DNA of 64,000 bases, taken from the NCBI RefSeq assembly GCF_013403955.1, contig NZ_JABFDG010000003.1, positions 248,001 to 312,000 of the forward strand, written 5' to 3'. A program made the translations under genes and the position numbers. The DNA comes from Winogradskyella vidalii. Its GTDB lineage: Bacteria; Bacteroidota; Bacteroidia; Flavobacteriales; Flavobacteriaceae. The notes under the pieces are model-generated. The model made no database searches, was not told the origin of the DNA, and was given only the letters and a program-made list of their open reading frames with translations. This document shows positions 24,297-34,026 of this stretch, in pieces (position 1 is the first letter of the stretch; each line of letters opens with the position of its first letter).

Positions 24297-27200
24297 TTAA
24301 AATTGATTTAAAATAAGGTGATTAATACTAATAACAGTTTGGTTGTACGCATTTAGATTATCGAGATACGTGAGCTCAATGTCTGTAGCGGTTTCTAAAC
24401 TTTGGATGTATTGAAAAAAGTCAATTTCACCTTCTTTAAAGGTTCTATTGGCTGTTTTAATAATTTCATTTTTTAAGCGTTTGCCTTGGGTATTGTAATA
24501 ATGAATAGCTTCTTCAAATTTATGTAGTGTGGTAAGCAACGATTTATATTCTGAATTTAATTGGACTTCATAATCTTGTTTTTGCTCTACAATGATGTCT
24601 TTGGCAATTTTAGAGGCTTTGATTTTGGAAGAATTTCCAAAGAATAACAAGGGGATTTTTAGCCCGAATTGATAGCCTCTAATATTATCATTTAATTGGT
24701 CGTTGGTTCCTTGGAAATAATCGAAACTAAGGTCAGGTAGAAGACTTTGCTTTTCGGATTTATAAAGAGCATTCTGGTAATTTTCGGCATTTTCGAAATA
24801 TCGTAAACCAGAATTATCTTGAAGCGAAGGACTGTTTAATTCTAATTGGTCTAAGTCCTGGTCTATTATAACAATAGTGTCGACTTGCACAATTGCTTTT
24901 AATTGCTCTTTTGAATATGCAACATCTTGCAGTGCTTGCTTATACAAGGTTCGCAATTGTTTTTGCTTAGATTCGGCCGTAATAGTTTCTAAATAATTGG
25001 TCTCACCAAGTTCAAAACGTCGTGCGGATTTCTGTGCAAAATCATGATACAAACTATCTAAAAATCGATAGGTTTCTGCCTTTTGTTTCGCATAACCTAA
25101 TTGATAATAACTAGAATAAACTTGTTTTTTAAGCTGTTGTAATTGAATGTTGTATCTAGAGGTTTCTAAATCTACTCTGGCTTTGTTAGCTTTTTTATCT
25201 GCAAAATATGCCGTTGGAAATTTAAAATCTTGAGCAATTCCAAATACTTTTAAAGGTTCGTTGTTCACGGCTAAATTGCTCTGGTCATAATTATAATACA
25301 ACGCCGTTTTATTAAAATTAAAAGCACTTCCAACCAAAGCATCGCTCTTTTCAATTTCTAAATGTGAAGCTTTTAAATGGGCATTATTCGCTAAAGCGAC
25401 ATCTAAAGTTTGCTCTACCGTCAGTGGTGTTTGGGCATTGCCTTGCCACATAAATAGAAAACCGAGGATAGTGACTACTGTTGTTTTATTCATCTTATGT
25501 GCTGTTTTATTTTTATACCATGCATAAAGAACGGGTAACACCACTAAGGTTAAAATAGTGGCAGTAAACAGGCCGCCAATCACTACCGTGGCCAAAGGAC
25601 GCTGTACTTCTGCACCTGCACTAGTAGAAATGGCCATAGGTAAAAATCCTAAGGCAGCGGCCGAAGCTGTTAATAATACAGGTCTTAAACGTTCCGTTGT
25701 ACCTCGCTTTACAAGCGCTTCAATGTCATTCATGCCTTCCTCGTCGTGTAACGCCTTAAAATGTTCTATAAGCACAATACCGTTAAGTACGGCAATACCA
25801 AATAGAGCAATAAAACCAACCCCTGCAGAAATACTAAAGGGTAAGTCGCGCAACCACAATAACAACACACCACCAACAGCAGCTAGCGGAATGGCAGAAT
25901 ACACTATTAATGCTTCTTTTACGGAATGAAATGCAAAATATAGGAGTACAAAAATTAGAATCAATGCTATGGGAACTACTATGAGTAAGCGTTCTTTAGC
26001 ACTTTGAAGATTTTCAAATTGGCCACCATATGTAATGTTGTAACCCACCGGAAGTTGTAATTGCGTATCGAGAATAGTTCTAACCTCTGTCACTACCGAT
26101 TCTAAATCTCTATTTCTAACATTTACGCCGACAACGATTCTACGTTTGGTATCATCTCTCGAAATTTTTGCAGGACCTTCCGTGTAAGTAATCGTGGCTA
26201 ATTCACGCAAAGGAATCTTGCTACCATTGGGCACATCGACATATAAATTTTGAAGACTTTCAAGATTTTTTCTGCTGTTTTCATCTAATCTAACTACGAA
26301 ATCAAATCGTTTTTCACCTTCAAAGACATTCCCAACGGTTTTACCAGCAAATCCCATAGAAATAAGCTTATTAATATCGGAAATGTTAAGGCCATAACGG
26401 GCTATTTTATGTCTATTGTACTCCACGCTCATTTGTGGTAAACCTTCAACTTTTTCTACCACAATGTCAGATGCACCTTCTACATGTTCAATTAAGGTTT
26501 TAACTTCATTGGCTTTTTTGGCTAAAACCGATAAGTCTTCACCAAAAATTTTAATAGCGACATCAGCTCTTACGCCTGTTATAAGTTCGTTAAATCGCAT
26601 TTCGATAGGTTGGGTGAATTCTACTTCCATTCCAGGGATTACTGTTAAAGCATCTTTAAATTTAGTGGCTAGTTCGTCTTTGCTATTTGCTGAAACCCAT
26701 TCCTTTTTAGGTTTTAGTTTAATGATAACATCACTCTCTTCCATAGACATCGGGTCGGTAGGGACTTCCGCTGCACCAATTCGGGAAACGACTTGTTCGA
26801 CTTCAGGAAAATTATCGAGTAAAATCTGTTCTATTTTTGTGGTGATTTCTATGGTTTTTCCGAGGGAGGTTCCTGTTTTAAGAACGGGTTGAATTACAAA
26901 ATCACCTTCATCTAGAGTCGGTATAAATTCGCCACCCATTTTGTTGAATAAAAATGCACTTAACAATAATAGTATTGCAGAAAGACTCAGAACTATTTTT
27001 TTGTGAGCTAAAGAAAAGTCAATAAGAGGTTCGTACCCTTTTTTGATAAAATTCATTAAGCGTACCGAAACATTTTTTGAAGACGGTTGACTAGGTTTTA
27101 AAAATAAGGAAGCCACTACGGGCACATAGGTTAAACACAGAAGCATAGCACCAACGAGCGCAAAGCTAAAGGTAAGTGCCATGGGTCTAAACATTTTGCC

Positions 27201-28619
27201 TTCCACACCACTTAGTGTTAAGATAGGAATAAAAACAATGAGGATGATTAATTGTCCAAAAATGGCCGAATTCATCATTTTTGAAGCACTTTTTAGGGTA
27301 ATATTGTCAATTTCGGTCTGTTTTTCGTGTTTGTTGATTGCTTTTAGTTGGTCACTTTTTCTAATTATTTGAAAGGCAATAAACTCTACAATAATAACAG
27401 CACCATCAATAATAATTCCGAAATCAATAGCGCCAAGACTCATTAAATTGGCATCTACGCCAAATACATTCATCATAGAAATGGCAAACAATAAACTCAA
27501 AGGAATAACTGAAGCGACGACCAAGCCAGAACGTAAATTTCCTAACAATAAGACCACTACAAAAATGACAATAAGTGAACCGAGGATTAAATTTTCAGAT
27601 ACTGTAAATGTGGTTTTGTTTATCAATTCGCTTCGTTCTAAAAAACCATTGATATAAACGCCTTCTGGTAAGGTGTGCTGAATAGAAGTCACACGTTCGT
27701 TTACGGCATTGATTACGGCTTTAGAATTACCATCTTTAATCATCATAATTTGTCCTAAAACCTTTTCACCTTCTCCATTTCCTGTAATGGCTCCAAAGCG
27801 TGTGGCACTTCCCAAACCAACCTTAGCGACATCTTTGATGTAAATTGGTGTGCTTGTGTTTTTAACGACAATATTTTCTATGTCTGCAAGAGATTTTACT
27901 AAACCTTCGCCACGTATAAAAAAGGCTTCATCATTTTTTTCAATATAACCACCACCGGCAACGGAATTGTTTTTTTCGAGTGCTTCATAGATTTCAGAAA
28001 TTGAAATATCCATGGCGTTTAATTGCTTCGGGTTTATAGCCACTTCATATTGTTTTAAAAATCCACCCCAAGTATTCACTTCAACCACACCAGGAATTCC
28101 GGAGAGTTGCCGCTTTACAATCCAATCTTGAATGGTTCTTAAGTCGGTTGCTGAGTATTGGTCTTCATAGCCCGGTTTTACATCTAAAATGTATTGATAG
28201 ATTTCACCTAAACCGGTGGTAATCGGTCCCATTTCTGGGCTGCCAAAACCTTCAGGGATTTTTTCGGAGGCTGACTTTATTTTTTCGGCGATTAATTGTC
28301 TGGGTAAGTAGGTTCCCATAGCGTCTTCAAAAACAATGGTGACGACGGATAAGCCAAATTTAGATACTGAACGAATTTCTTCTACACCAGGTAAATTCGC
28401 CATTTCTAATTCTACAGGGTAGGTGATAAATTGCTCAACATCTTGCGTTGATAAATTTCGCGAGGTGGTAATAACCTGTACTTGGTTGTTGGTAATATCT
28501 GGTACAGCTCCAATAGGAATTTGCGTTATAGAAAGGATTCCAAAACCAACAATAAAAGCTGTAAATAGGAAAATAATCAGCTTGTTTTTTAAGCTGAATT
28601 TGATAATGTATTCTAACAT
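24297..28619 (-). CDS. CusA/CzcA heavy-metal RND pump fused to a TolC-like outer-membrane factor
   Basis: The 1440-residue protein has two parts. Residues 1 to about 1040 are a complete HME-RND pump with twelve membrane segments and the proton-relay helix motif DFGIIIDGAVIIVE of the metal-specific subfamily. Residues 1043-1440 are a TolC/CzcC-like protein (TPLTVEQTLDVALANN onward). Its first 21 residues, from Met1043 to the Gln of GNAQ, look exactly like a signal peptide. The fused form is known in Flavobacteriia. Cleavage at GNA-Q would free the channel domain to reach the outer membrane. With the adaptor gene downstream it makes a full efflux system, most likely for Cu/Ag or Zn/Co/Cd. Which metal cannot be decided. 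Confidence 0.95.
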   Translation of the reverse strand: MLEYIIKFSLKNKLIIFLFTAFIVGFGILSITQIPIGAVPDITNNQVQVITTSRNLSTQDVEQFITYPVELEMANLPGVEEIRSVSKFGLSVVTIVFEDAMGTYLPRQLIAEKIKSASEKIPEGFGSPEMGPITTGLGEIYQYILDVKPGYEDQYSATDLRTIQDWIVKRQLSGIPGVVEVNTWGGFLKQYEVAINPKQLNAMDISISEIYEALEKNNSVAGGGYIEKNDEAFFIRGEGLVKSLADIENIVVKNTSTPIYIKDVAKVGLGSATRFGAITGNGEGEKVLGQIMMIKDGNSKAVINAVNERVTSIQHTLPEGVYINGFLERSELINKTTFTVSENLILGSLIVIFVVVLLLGNLRSGLVVASVIPLSLLFAISMMNVFGVDANLMSLGAIDFGIIIDGAVIIVEFIAFQIIRKSDQLKAINKHEKQTEIDNITLKSASKMMNSAIFGQLIILIVFIPILTLSGVEGKMFRPMALTFSFALVGAMLLCLTYVPVVASLFLKPSQPSSKNVSVRLMNFIKKGYEPLIDFSLAHKKIVLSLSAILLLLSAFLFNKMGGEFIPTLDEGDFVIQPVLKTGTSLGKTIEITTKIEQILLDNFPEVEQVVSRIGAAEVPTDPMSMEESDVIIKLKPKKEWVSANSKDELATKFKDALTVIPGMEVEFTQPIEMRFNELITGVRADVAIKIFGEDLSVLAKKANEVKTLIEHVEGASDIVVEKVEGLPQMSVEYNRHKIARYGLNISDINKLISMGFAGKTVGNVFEGEKRFDFVVRLDENSRKNLESLQNLYVDVPNGSKIPLRELATITYTEGPAKISRDDTKRRIVVGVNVRNRDLESVVTEVRTILDTQLQLPVGYNITYGGQFENLQSAKERLLIVVPIALILIFVLLYFAFHSVKEALIVYSAIPLAAVGGVLLLWLRDLPFSISAGVGFIALFGIAVLNGIVLIEHFKALHDEEGMNDIEALVKRGTTERLRPVLLTASAAALGFLPMAISTSAGAEVQRPLATVVIGGLFTATILTLVVLPVLYAWYKNKTAHKMNKTTVVTILGFLFMWQGNAQTPLTVEQTLDVALANNAHLKASHLEIEKSDALVGSAFNFNKTALYYNYDQSNLAVNNEPLKVFGIAQDFKFPTAYFADKKANKARVDLETSRYNIQLQQLKKQVYSSYYQLGYAKQKAETYRFLDSLYHDFAQKSARRFELGETNYLETITAESKQKQLRTLYKQALQDVAYSKEQLKAIVQVDTIVIIDQDLDQLELNSPSLQDNSGLRYFENAENYQNALYKSEKQSLLPDLSFDYFQGTNDQLNDNIRGYQFGLKIPLLFFGNSSKIKASKIAKDIIVEQKQDYEVQLNSEYKSLLTTLHKFEEAIHYYNTQGKRLKNEIIKTANRTFKEGEIDFFQYIQSLETATDIELTYLDNLNAYNQTVISINHLILNQF

Positions 28620-28687
28620 AATTCATAAAAATTAAGAAATAACGGATGCCTGTTTTGTAAAAAAAACAGGATTAAATCTAAAATGAA

Positions 28688-29077
28688 TTAGGCGTGTTTA
28701 GGCGGTTGAAAAACAGAAGATTTCTCAAAGTTGGTATGAGAGTCTGTATAATAAAAGTTGAAAGGGATTTTTATAAAATCTCGTTGCGTAAAATCATAAG
28801 TAATAGTCGTGTTTATAAAAACCGAACTGATATGTGAACAAAAGTGGTGTGTGCCTTTAAAAGGTAAATCTTTGTGCTCTTTATGGTTGTTATCGTGGGT
28901 GATTTTAGCATTACCATAATGTTCTGCTAAAAATTCAAAAAAAGTGTCCCCGTACATTTCTTTATGATAGTCCGCATGCTCCAATAAAACACCAAACTTA
29001 GAAAAATCTTCTAAGCTGATATTGAAACTTTGGAACAGTATCAATAGTGAATATGTAAATGCCACCAATTTAGTCAT
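28688..29077 (-). CDS. Small His-rich exported protein of the metal-efflux operon
   Basis: The 129-residue protein has a hydrophobic N-terminus (about 1-20, probably a signal peptide) and a middle dense in His, Asp and Glu. Examples are LLEHADYHKEMYGD, FLAEHYGNAKITHD, NNHKEHKD and GTHHFCSHIS. It precedes the CusA-TolC fusion by 68 bp on the same strand, a position where small His-rich proteins are often found in flavobacterial metal-efflux operons. A periplasmic metal-binding or metal-sensing role is inferred. No named family is recognised. Confidence 0.75.
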   Translation of the reverse strand: MTKLVAFTYSLLILFQSFNISLEDFSKFGVLLEHADYHKEMYGDTFFEFLAEHYGNAKITHDNNHKEHKDLPFKGTHHFCSHISSVFINTTITYDFTQRDFIKIPFNFYYTDSHTNFEKSSVFQPPKHA

Positions 29078-29175
29078 AACATTTACGAAGGTACAAATTT
29101 TAGCTAATAATTATGTCATAAATGTTACATGGCTAATAAATAAGTGGTTATTTTAAATGGTTCTATTGTAGTTAG

Positions 29176-30210
29176 TTAAAGGATTTTATTGGCTAAATAT
29201 TTGGCGTCTTTTTTTATACCACCTAATGTTGCAGAGCCTCTAGTGTGTAGCCAAGGTAAACCAATAAAGTAAAGGCCTTTTGTAGTGCTTATGCCTCTTT
29301 GGTGTTTAGGATAGCCGTCTGCTGCGAGTTCTAGGTTTTCAATCCATTTAAAATTGGGTTTATAACCTGTTGCCCAAATTATATTTTTAACGTTAGTGAG
29401 CTTTTTTGTTGCCGTTTTTATTGTGTTTTCTTCAGCATTAACGGTGTGTCCAACAACCTCTACATTATTACGATTTATAATAGTTTTTACATCAGTTCCG
29501 ATAATAGGTTGCTTAGATTGGCTTATCTTTTTCCCTATCCATGAATTTTTACTAAAACTTAAAAACCCAGTAATGGAGAACCACCACCATAAGGTTTTTC
29601 CTAAAATTTCTTGTGGCAATGTTTTAATATCCGTGCTTCCAGAAAAATAGGTGGTTTCAGAAGTGTTTTTTGAAATTTCATCTAAAATTTGAAAACCACT
29701 ATCACCTCCACCAACGACTAATGTTGGTCCTTTTTGTAATTGCTTAGGGCTTTTATAATAATTACTATGCACTTGGTATATGCTGTCGGAAAGTTTAGTG
29801 TGACAAGCGGGTGTAAAAGGAATATGAAATGGTCCTGTAGCAATAATAACCTGTTTGCAGCTAATGTCTTGTTGGTTGGTTTTTATAATGAAATGGTCGT
29901 TCTTTTTTTCAATACGTTCCGCTAAGGTGTTAAGCTGAATGGGGAACTGAAAGGTGTCAACGTATTGTTTAAAATACGCTGCGACTTCAAATTTATCTGG
30001 ATAATGACTTTTAGGTGCCGGAAAGGGCATGCCTACTAAATGATTAAACTCTGTTGGTGTAAATAATTGTAAAGAATCCCAACGGTTAAGCCAAGAGGCG
30101 CCAATTTGGTCTTCGCGGTCTATAATTAAAAAATCTTTTTGTTTCTGTTTTAGAAAATAAGCCATAGAAAGTCCGGCTTGTGCGGCACCTATGATTACAA
30201 AGTCTTTCAT
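29176..30210 (-). CDS. FAD/NAD(P)-dependent flavin monooxygenase-like protein (CzcO type)
   Basis: From the ATG at 30210 the 344-residue product begins MKDFVIIGAAQAGLSMAYFL, with an FAD-binding GxGxxG-like motif (GAAQAG) right at the N-terminus. A second nucleotide-binding motif VVGGGDSGFQILDE lies in mid-protein and an ATGYKPNF segment near the C-terminus, as in flavin monooxygenases. The frame is open further upstream to 30264, but the extra residues are unlike the family. It lies about 100 bp upstream of the His-rich efflux gene on the same strand. CzcO-like oxidoreductases often neighbour cation efflux genes. Substrate unknown. Confidence 0.88.
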   Translation of the reverse strand: MKDFVIIGAAQAGLSMAYFLKQKQKDFLIIDREDQIGASWLNRWDSLQLFTPTEFNHLVGMPFPAPKSHYPDKFEVAAYFKQYVDTFQFPIQLNTLAERIEKKNDHFIIKTNQQDISCKQVIIATGPFHIPFTPACHTKLSDSIYQVHSNYYKSPKQLQKGPTLVVGGGDSGFQILDEISKNTSETTYFSGSTDIKTLPQEILGKTLWWWFSITGFLSFSKNSWIGKKISQSKQPIIGTDVKTIINRNNVEVVGHTVNAEENTIKTATKKLTNVKNIIWATGYKPNFKWIENLELAADGYPKHQRGISTTKGLYFIGLPWLHTRGSATLGGIKKDAKYLANKIL

Positions 30211-30440
30211 TAATTTGTTTTGTTGGTATCTGGACATAATACCATTTTTAAAGGGTTTATACAAATAGATTATCGTTAAATATCGTTGCCGTTAGATAAA
30301 GAACTTAGACCGTTCCTATAGTTATCGTGATTGCTAGATGTTATAACTTAGGCATGTTTTTTCGTTGCAATCTCTTTGGTTCTAAGAGCCTTGTCTAATA
30401 TCTATTTTCTTAAAGCGAAGCGGTCTATAATCTATAATAT

Positions 30441-33400
30441 TTAAAAATACGCTTTCAACTGAATAGTTCCTGTATGTATCATTTTTGAAGTTTCCGATTT
30501 TCTTCCGAAATAATTCAAATTCAAATCTAAATATTTGGTCAGTTTTTTTTGTGCTAATAAACTCCAAGTGAAGTTTTTTCCAGGTTGTAAGCCTTCGAGC
30601 ATTTGGTAGGCAACAGGCGAATTTGCATCGCCGTCAAATTTATTTTCAAAAAAGTTAAACTCACCTGTTAGTGCTATTTTTTGAGCGTTGTTATAGGTGA
30701 AAGATAAACCGTAATTATTCTGTGCTAAGGATTCTAAACTTCCTATGGTATTTTCTTTAGAAGCGTATTGGTAAAATACATCGAACTGTGCATTTTCACT
30801 AAATAAATAACTCAGTTTTGGTTTTAATTGGTAATTGTCAATGGTGTAATTTCTATTTGTGAAATTCTCGCTTTTACTGTCGTCTTTTCCGATGCTTGCC
30901 AAGGTGTTTACCAGCCAATTTACATTAAACTTATGATTGAAATTGAGCTGATGACTGTTAGTTTTGTTTTGCTGAAAACCTGTGGATAATAAGTTTCGAC
31001 TTTTATTGGTTAAAAAGGTGTATGATGTGGTATAGTGTTGTTTCCCACGGTTGAAAAATAGCACATTTCTAATGCTGTAATTTAAGGACACAAAATCTTC
31101 CGTATCTAAATCGTCTTTTAAGGCTTCAAAAGGATTGAGGTTAAAAGAACTTTCATCTTTAAACTTTTTACTATCCACAATAAAAGAGGCTTGGTCGTAG
31201 AAATGGGACCAAAATTGTTTCGATTTTTGTTCTGAAACACTCCAGCTTTGTGGGTTTATAGTTATGGTTTGTCCAAATCGATTTTGATGGGTTTGTACAA
31301 AAACCTGGTTGGGCAATAGGACTCTAATATAGCTGCCTTGGTCTGCAAATTGCGCAATTTCAAACTCATCTAATTCTTGAATGCCATTGTCGTTATAATC
31401 AATCCACGTGTAAGCACCTTGGCCTGCTTCAACTTCAACATACGTAAAATCTTGTTGTGCCAAAGTACCCGAATTGGTTTCAAAACTGGTATTTAAGACG
31501 ATGAGGTTATTGAATAATTTCTGATTAAAATTCAATCTACTATTCAAACTCTGTTCATCTTCAACGCTACTATCTTCCGATTTTAATTCTCTATAATTTA
31601 AGAAGACTTGAAGGTTTGTATTTTGATTTTGAATCAATCGCGATTTCAAATAATAAGTGTTAGAGCTGTTAACGCGCTTTAAAGAATTGTTTCGTAAACT
31701 GTCGTTATACCGTTTTACATATCCCACTTCGGCGTAAACTTTTGTGCTATCACCTATACCAACAAAAGCTTCATAGGCCTTGAATTTCTGACTTAAAGGC
31801 GTTAAGGAATCTGTTGCAAGTACGCGTTGCTCGTTGTCTTCTGTTGAAAATTTAGCACCAGCCCATTTATTGTTTTTACCATAAATTACACGGTTAAACG
31901 AGCGTAAAAATGTTGACTGGTTAATGCTACTTTCGTTGTTTAAAAGACTTGAGTTTGAAAACACCTGAAAATCACCCAAACGTAAATTGGCAGTAACATT
32001 ATGGCGGTTTCCATTGAAGTTTTCAGCATAGTTTAAATGTTCAAAATTATACGTCGCAACCCCCTTTTTAGCATGCGATAATCGCAGTCCAGAAGTGAAT
32101 AACAGTTGGTTGCCATAATCGATAATTTCTTCGGTATTATCTGAAGTGTTTAAATTCCAATCCCGATTAAATTCGGCTCTGTATAACCGTTGAATGGTAT
32201 TAAAGTTTTTTTGAATAAAATCAGCATCAACAAGCGCGGAAACATTCCAAAGGCTATCCGATTGTATAAGATTTTGCTTTAAGGTAAATTTTCCGGCATA
32301 GCCATCATTGTTGTTGTCATCTAGGTCAGAAAATAGATTGTCATCCTTTTTACTGGCTGCCAATTCAAAAAAGACATCCGTGTTTTTGCTTGGATTGTAT
32401 TGGCCGTTCACAGTGGCAATTTGCAAGCGTTCTGGCGCTACGAGTTGTGTAATAGGTTCATAATTTCCTTGAGGAACACCAGCAATTGGCGCGATATATT
32501 CATAAATGTTGTTGATAGCATTGCTATTACTTAAGATGTAATTACCTTCATTTTCACCGACTAAAGTAAAACTAAGACTGTACAATTCATCTTCAGCATT
32601 ATTAGAAAACACATAGATTTCCTCTGTGCCAATGACTTCTTTTCGGTATAAAATACGATTTTCAGAATAGGTGGCAGGCGAAGCTGAAGGCGCTGTCATT
32701 AAATCTAAATCATCACCTGCATTTGCTAATATTTCCGTTTGTTCTGTAGAAAGATTTTGTTGTAACGGTTGATTTTTAGCATCACTTTCAGAATAGACGG
32801 CGACATTTAATTTTAAAGTTTCGGTTTCATAATTAGCACCACCAAAAACGGTAAATCTTGAATAATTACGTTCACTAAATTGATAATCGACTGTAATTCG
32901 CATTTCGGACGTTATCGGAAAAGTGGAATTAAAAATAATTTCACCAGCATTATAATCAATAACGTAATCGTTGTTTTCACCACGTTGTAACGGCACACCA
33001 TTAACATACACCGTTTCGCTGCCAGAAACGACAAGCACATACAATTCATTATTAGAACCCGTTAATTTATAAGGGCCTTGGTTACCTTCTTGTGCGGTAA
33101 ATTGAGTGGTAGTAAATTGACCTCTAACCAAAGCGCCTGAAGCAAAAACAGAAGTCTTATCACTTAAGTTGGCATTGACCAACAACCCTTGTACACGCTT
33201 TGAAAAATTAGCAAAATAGCTTTTTGTGTTTTCCAGGTCAATATCACCTGCACGTATATTCCATTCGTCACTAAATAATTCAATAAATACTTGGTCAAAT
33301 TCATCTAAACGTTGCGAATAGCCACTTTCTTGCAGCGGAATATTGGCATCTTGAATAGAGGCTCTCAACGATACTTTATCGCTCAGTTTTCCTGAAATCT

Positions 33401-33881
33401 GTAAGTCGAGTTCACTATTTAATACCGAATTTTGATTGTTTCCTATAGTGACACCTCTAGAAATACTTCCGGAAGTCGTTAAGCCATCAAAAGGTGTAAA
33501 TGTGTCCTTGTTAGTTGAGTTTTGTAAGGTATATAATTGCTGGTATTCTGAAGGCCGCTCTATCACCACCGCATCATCTAATTGTTTGTAAACTTTGGTT
33601 AAGAAATCGGGATAACGCAAGTAGTCAATTTTGATGCTATCGATTTCAGTAGGCATTTTAAAACGCAATAAAGCCTTTGGAAAATCGATAGTATATAAGG
33701 TAGAATCGATAAGCGTATTGTCTAATGTTTTCACCGTAAAACGTGAAGGATTAATACTAACAGAATCAATTTGAATAGAGTCTTTAACAGCTACTTTCTT
33801 CTGAACGTAATTACTATTCTGCTCTTGGGAAAACCCCAAAAAAGCACATAGCATTAGTAGAAAGGAAATAGCAATTTTCAT
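30441..33881 (-). CDS. Very large outer-membrane beta-barrel protein, unknown function
   Basis: The 1146-residue protein has a signal peptide (about 1-19, AFLGFSQ). Its N-terminal region contains TSGSISRGVTIGNNQN, LRASIQDANIPLQ and a passage on residues about 240-330 with YVNGVPLQRGENNDYVID and GEIIFNSTFPITSEMRI. These are beta-sandwich-like repeats also seen in other Bacteroidota surface proteins. The rest alternates aromatic-rich strands to a final QLKAYF, consistent with a large C-terminal barrel. It lacks a TonB plug. I recognise it as a conserved flavobacterial protein but know no function. It appears monocistronic. Confidence 0.8.
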   Translation of the reverse strand: MKIAISFLLMLCAFLGFSQEQNSNYVQKKVAVKDSIQIDSVSINPSRFTVKTLDNTLIDSTLYTIDFPKALLRFKMPTEIDSIKIDYLRYPDFLTKVYKQLDDAVVIERPSEYQQLYTLQNSTNKDTFTPFDGLTTSGSISRGVTIGNNQNSVLNSELDLQISGKLSDKVSLRASIQDANIPLQESGYSQRLDEFDQVFIELFSDEWNIRAGDIDLENTKSYFANFSKRVQGLLVNANLSDKTSVFASGALVRGQFTTTQFTAQEGNQGPYKLTGSNNELYVLVVSGSETVYVNGVPLQRGENNDYVIDYNAGEIIFNSTFPITSEMRITVDYQFSERNYSRFTVFGGANYETETLKLNVAVYSESDAKNQPLQQNLSTEQTEILANAGDDLDLMTAPSASPATYSENRILYRKEVIGTEEIYVFSNNAEDELYSLSFTLVGENEGNYILSNSNAINNIYEYIAPIAGVPQGNYEPITQLVAPERLQIATVNGQYNPSKNTDVFFELAASKKDDNLFSDLDDNNNDGYAGKFTLKQNLIQSDSLWNVSALVDADFIQKNFNTIQRLYRAEFNRDWNLNTSDNTEEIIDYGNQLLFTSGLRLSHAKKGVATYNFEHLNYAENFNGNRHNVTANLRLGDFQVFSNSSLLNNESSINQSTFLRSFNRVIYGKNNKWAGAKFSTEDNEQRVLATDSLTPLSQKFKAYEAFVGIGDSTKVYAEVGYVKRYNDSLRNNSLKRVNSSNTYYLKSRLIQNQNTNLQVFLNYRELKSEDSSVEDEQSLNSRLNFNQKLFNNLIVLNTSFETNSGTLAQQDFTYVEVEAGQGAYTWIDYNDNGIQELDEFEIAQFADQGSYIRVLLPNQVFVQTHQNRFGQTITINPQSWSVSEQKSKQFWSHFYDQASFIVDSKKFKDESSFNLNPFEALKDDLDTEDFVSLNYSIRNVLFFNRGKQHYTTSYTFLTNKSRNLLSTGFQQNKTNSHQLNFNHKFNVNWLVNTLASIGKDDSKSENFTNRNYTIDNYQLKPKLSYLFSENAQFDVFYQYASKENTIGSLESLAQNNYGLSFTYNNAQKIALTGEFNFFENKFDGDANSPVAYQMLEGLQPGKNFTWSLLAQKKLTKYLDLNLNYFGRKSETSKMIHTGTIQLKAYF

Positions 33882-34000
33882 GTAGAATAATAACTTCTTA
33901 AAACAAGAATTATTTTATCGTTAAAAGCAGTATAAAATAATAGGGTAAAAGTACAGTATTATTTAATTTAGCAATTCATCTATTGTTTAACTTAAAATGA

Positions 34001-34021
34001 AATTCCCGTTTTCACGGGAAA
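34001..34021. repeat. Short palindrome abutting the exonuclease III start
   Basis: ATTCCCGTTTTCACGGGAA forms a hairpin ending next to in-frame ATG codons. It belongs to the group of short palindromes seen elsewhere in the window (35849, 36092, 57795). Confidence 0.6.
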
Positions 34022-34026
34022 TGCGT

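Noticed and set aside
25558..27657. Several plus-strand ORFs of 60-158 codons across the CusA-TolC gene
   Set aside because: They lie antisense inside a well-supported RND pump gene and show no family motif.
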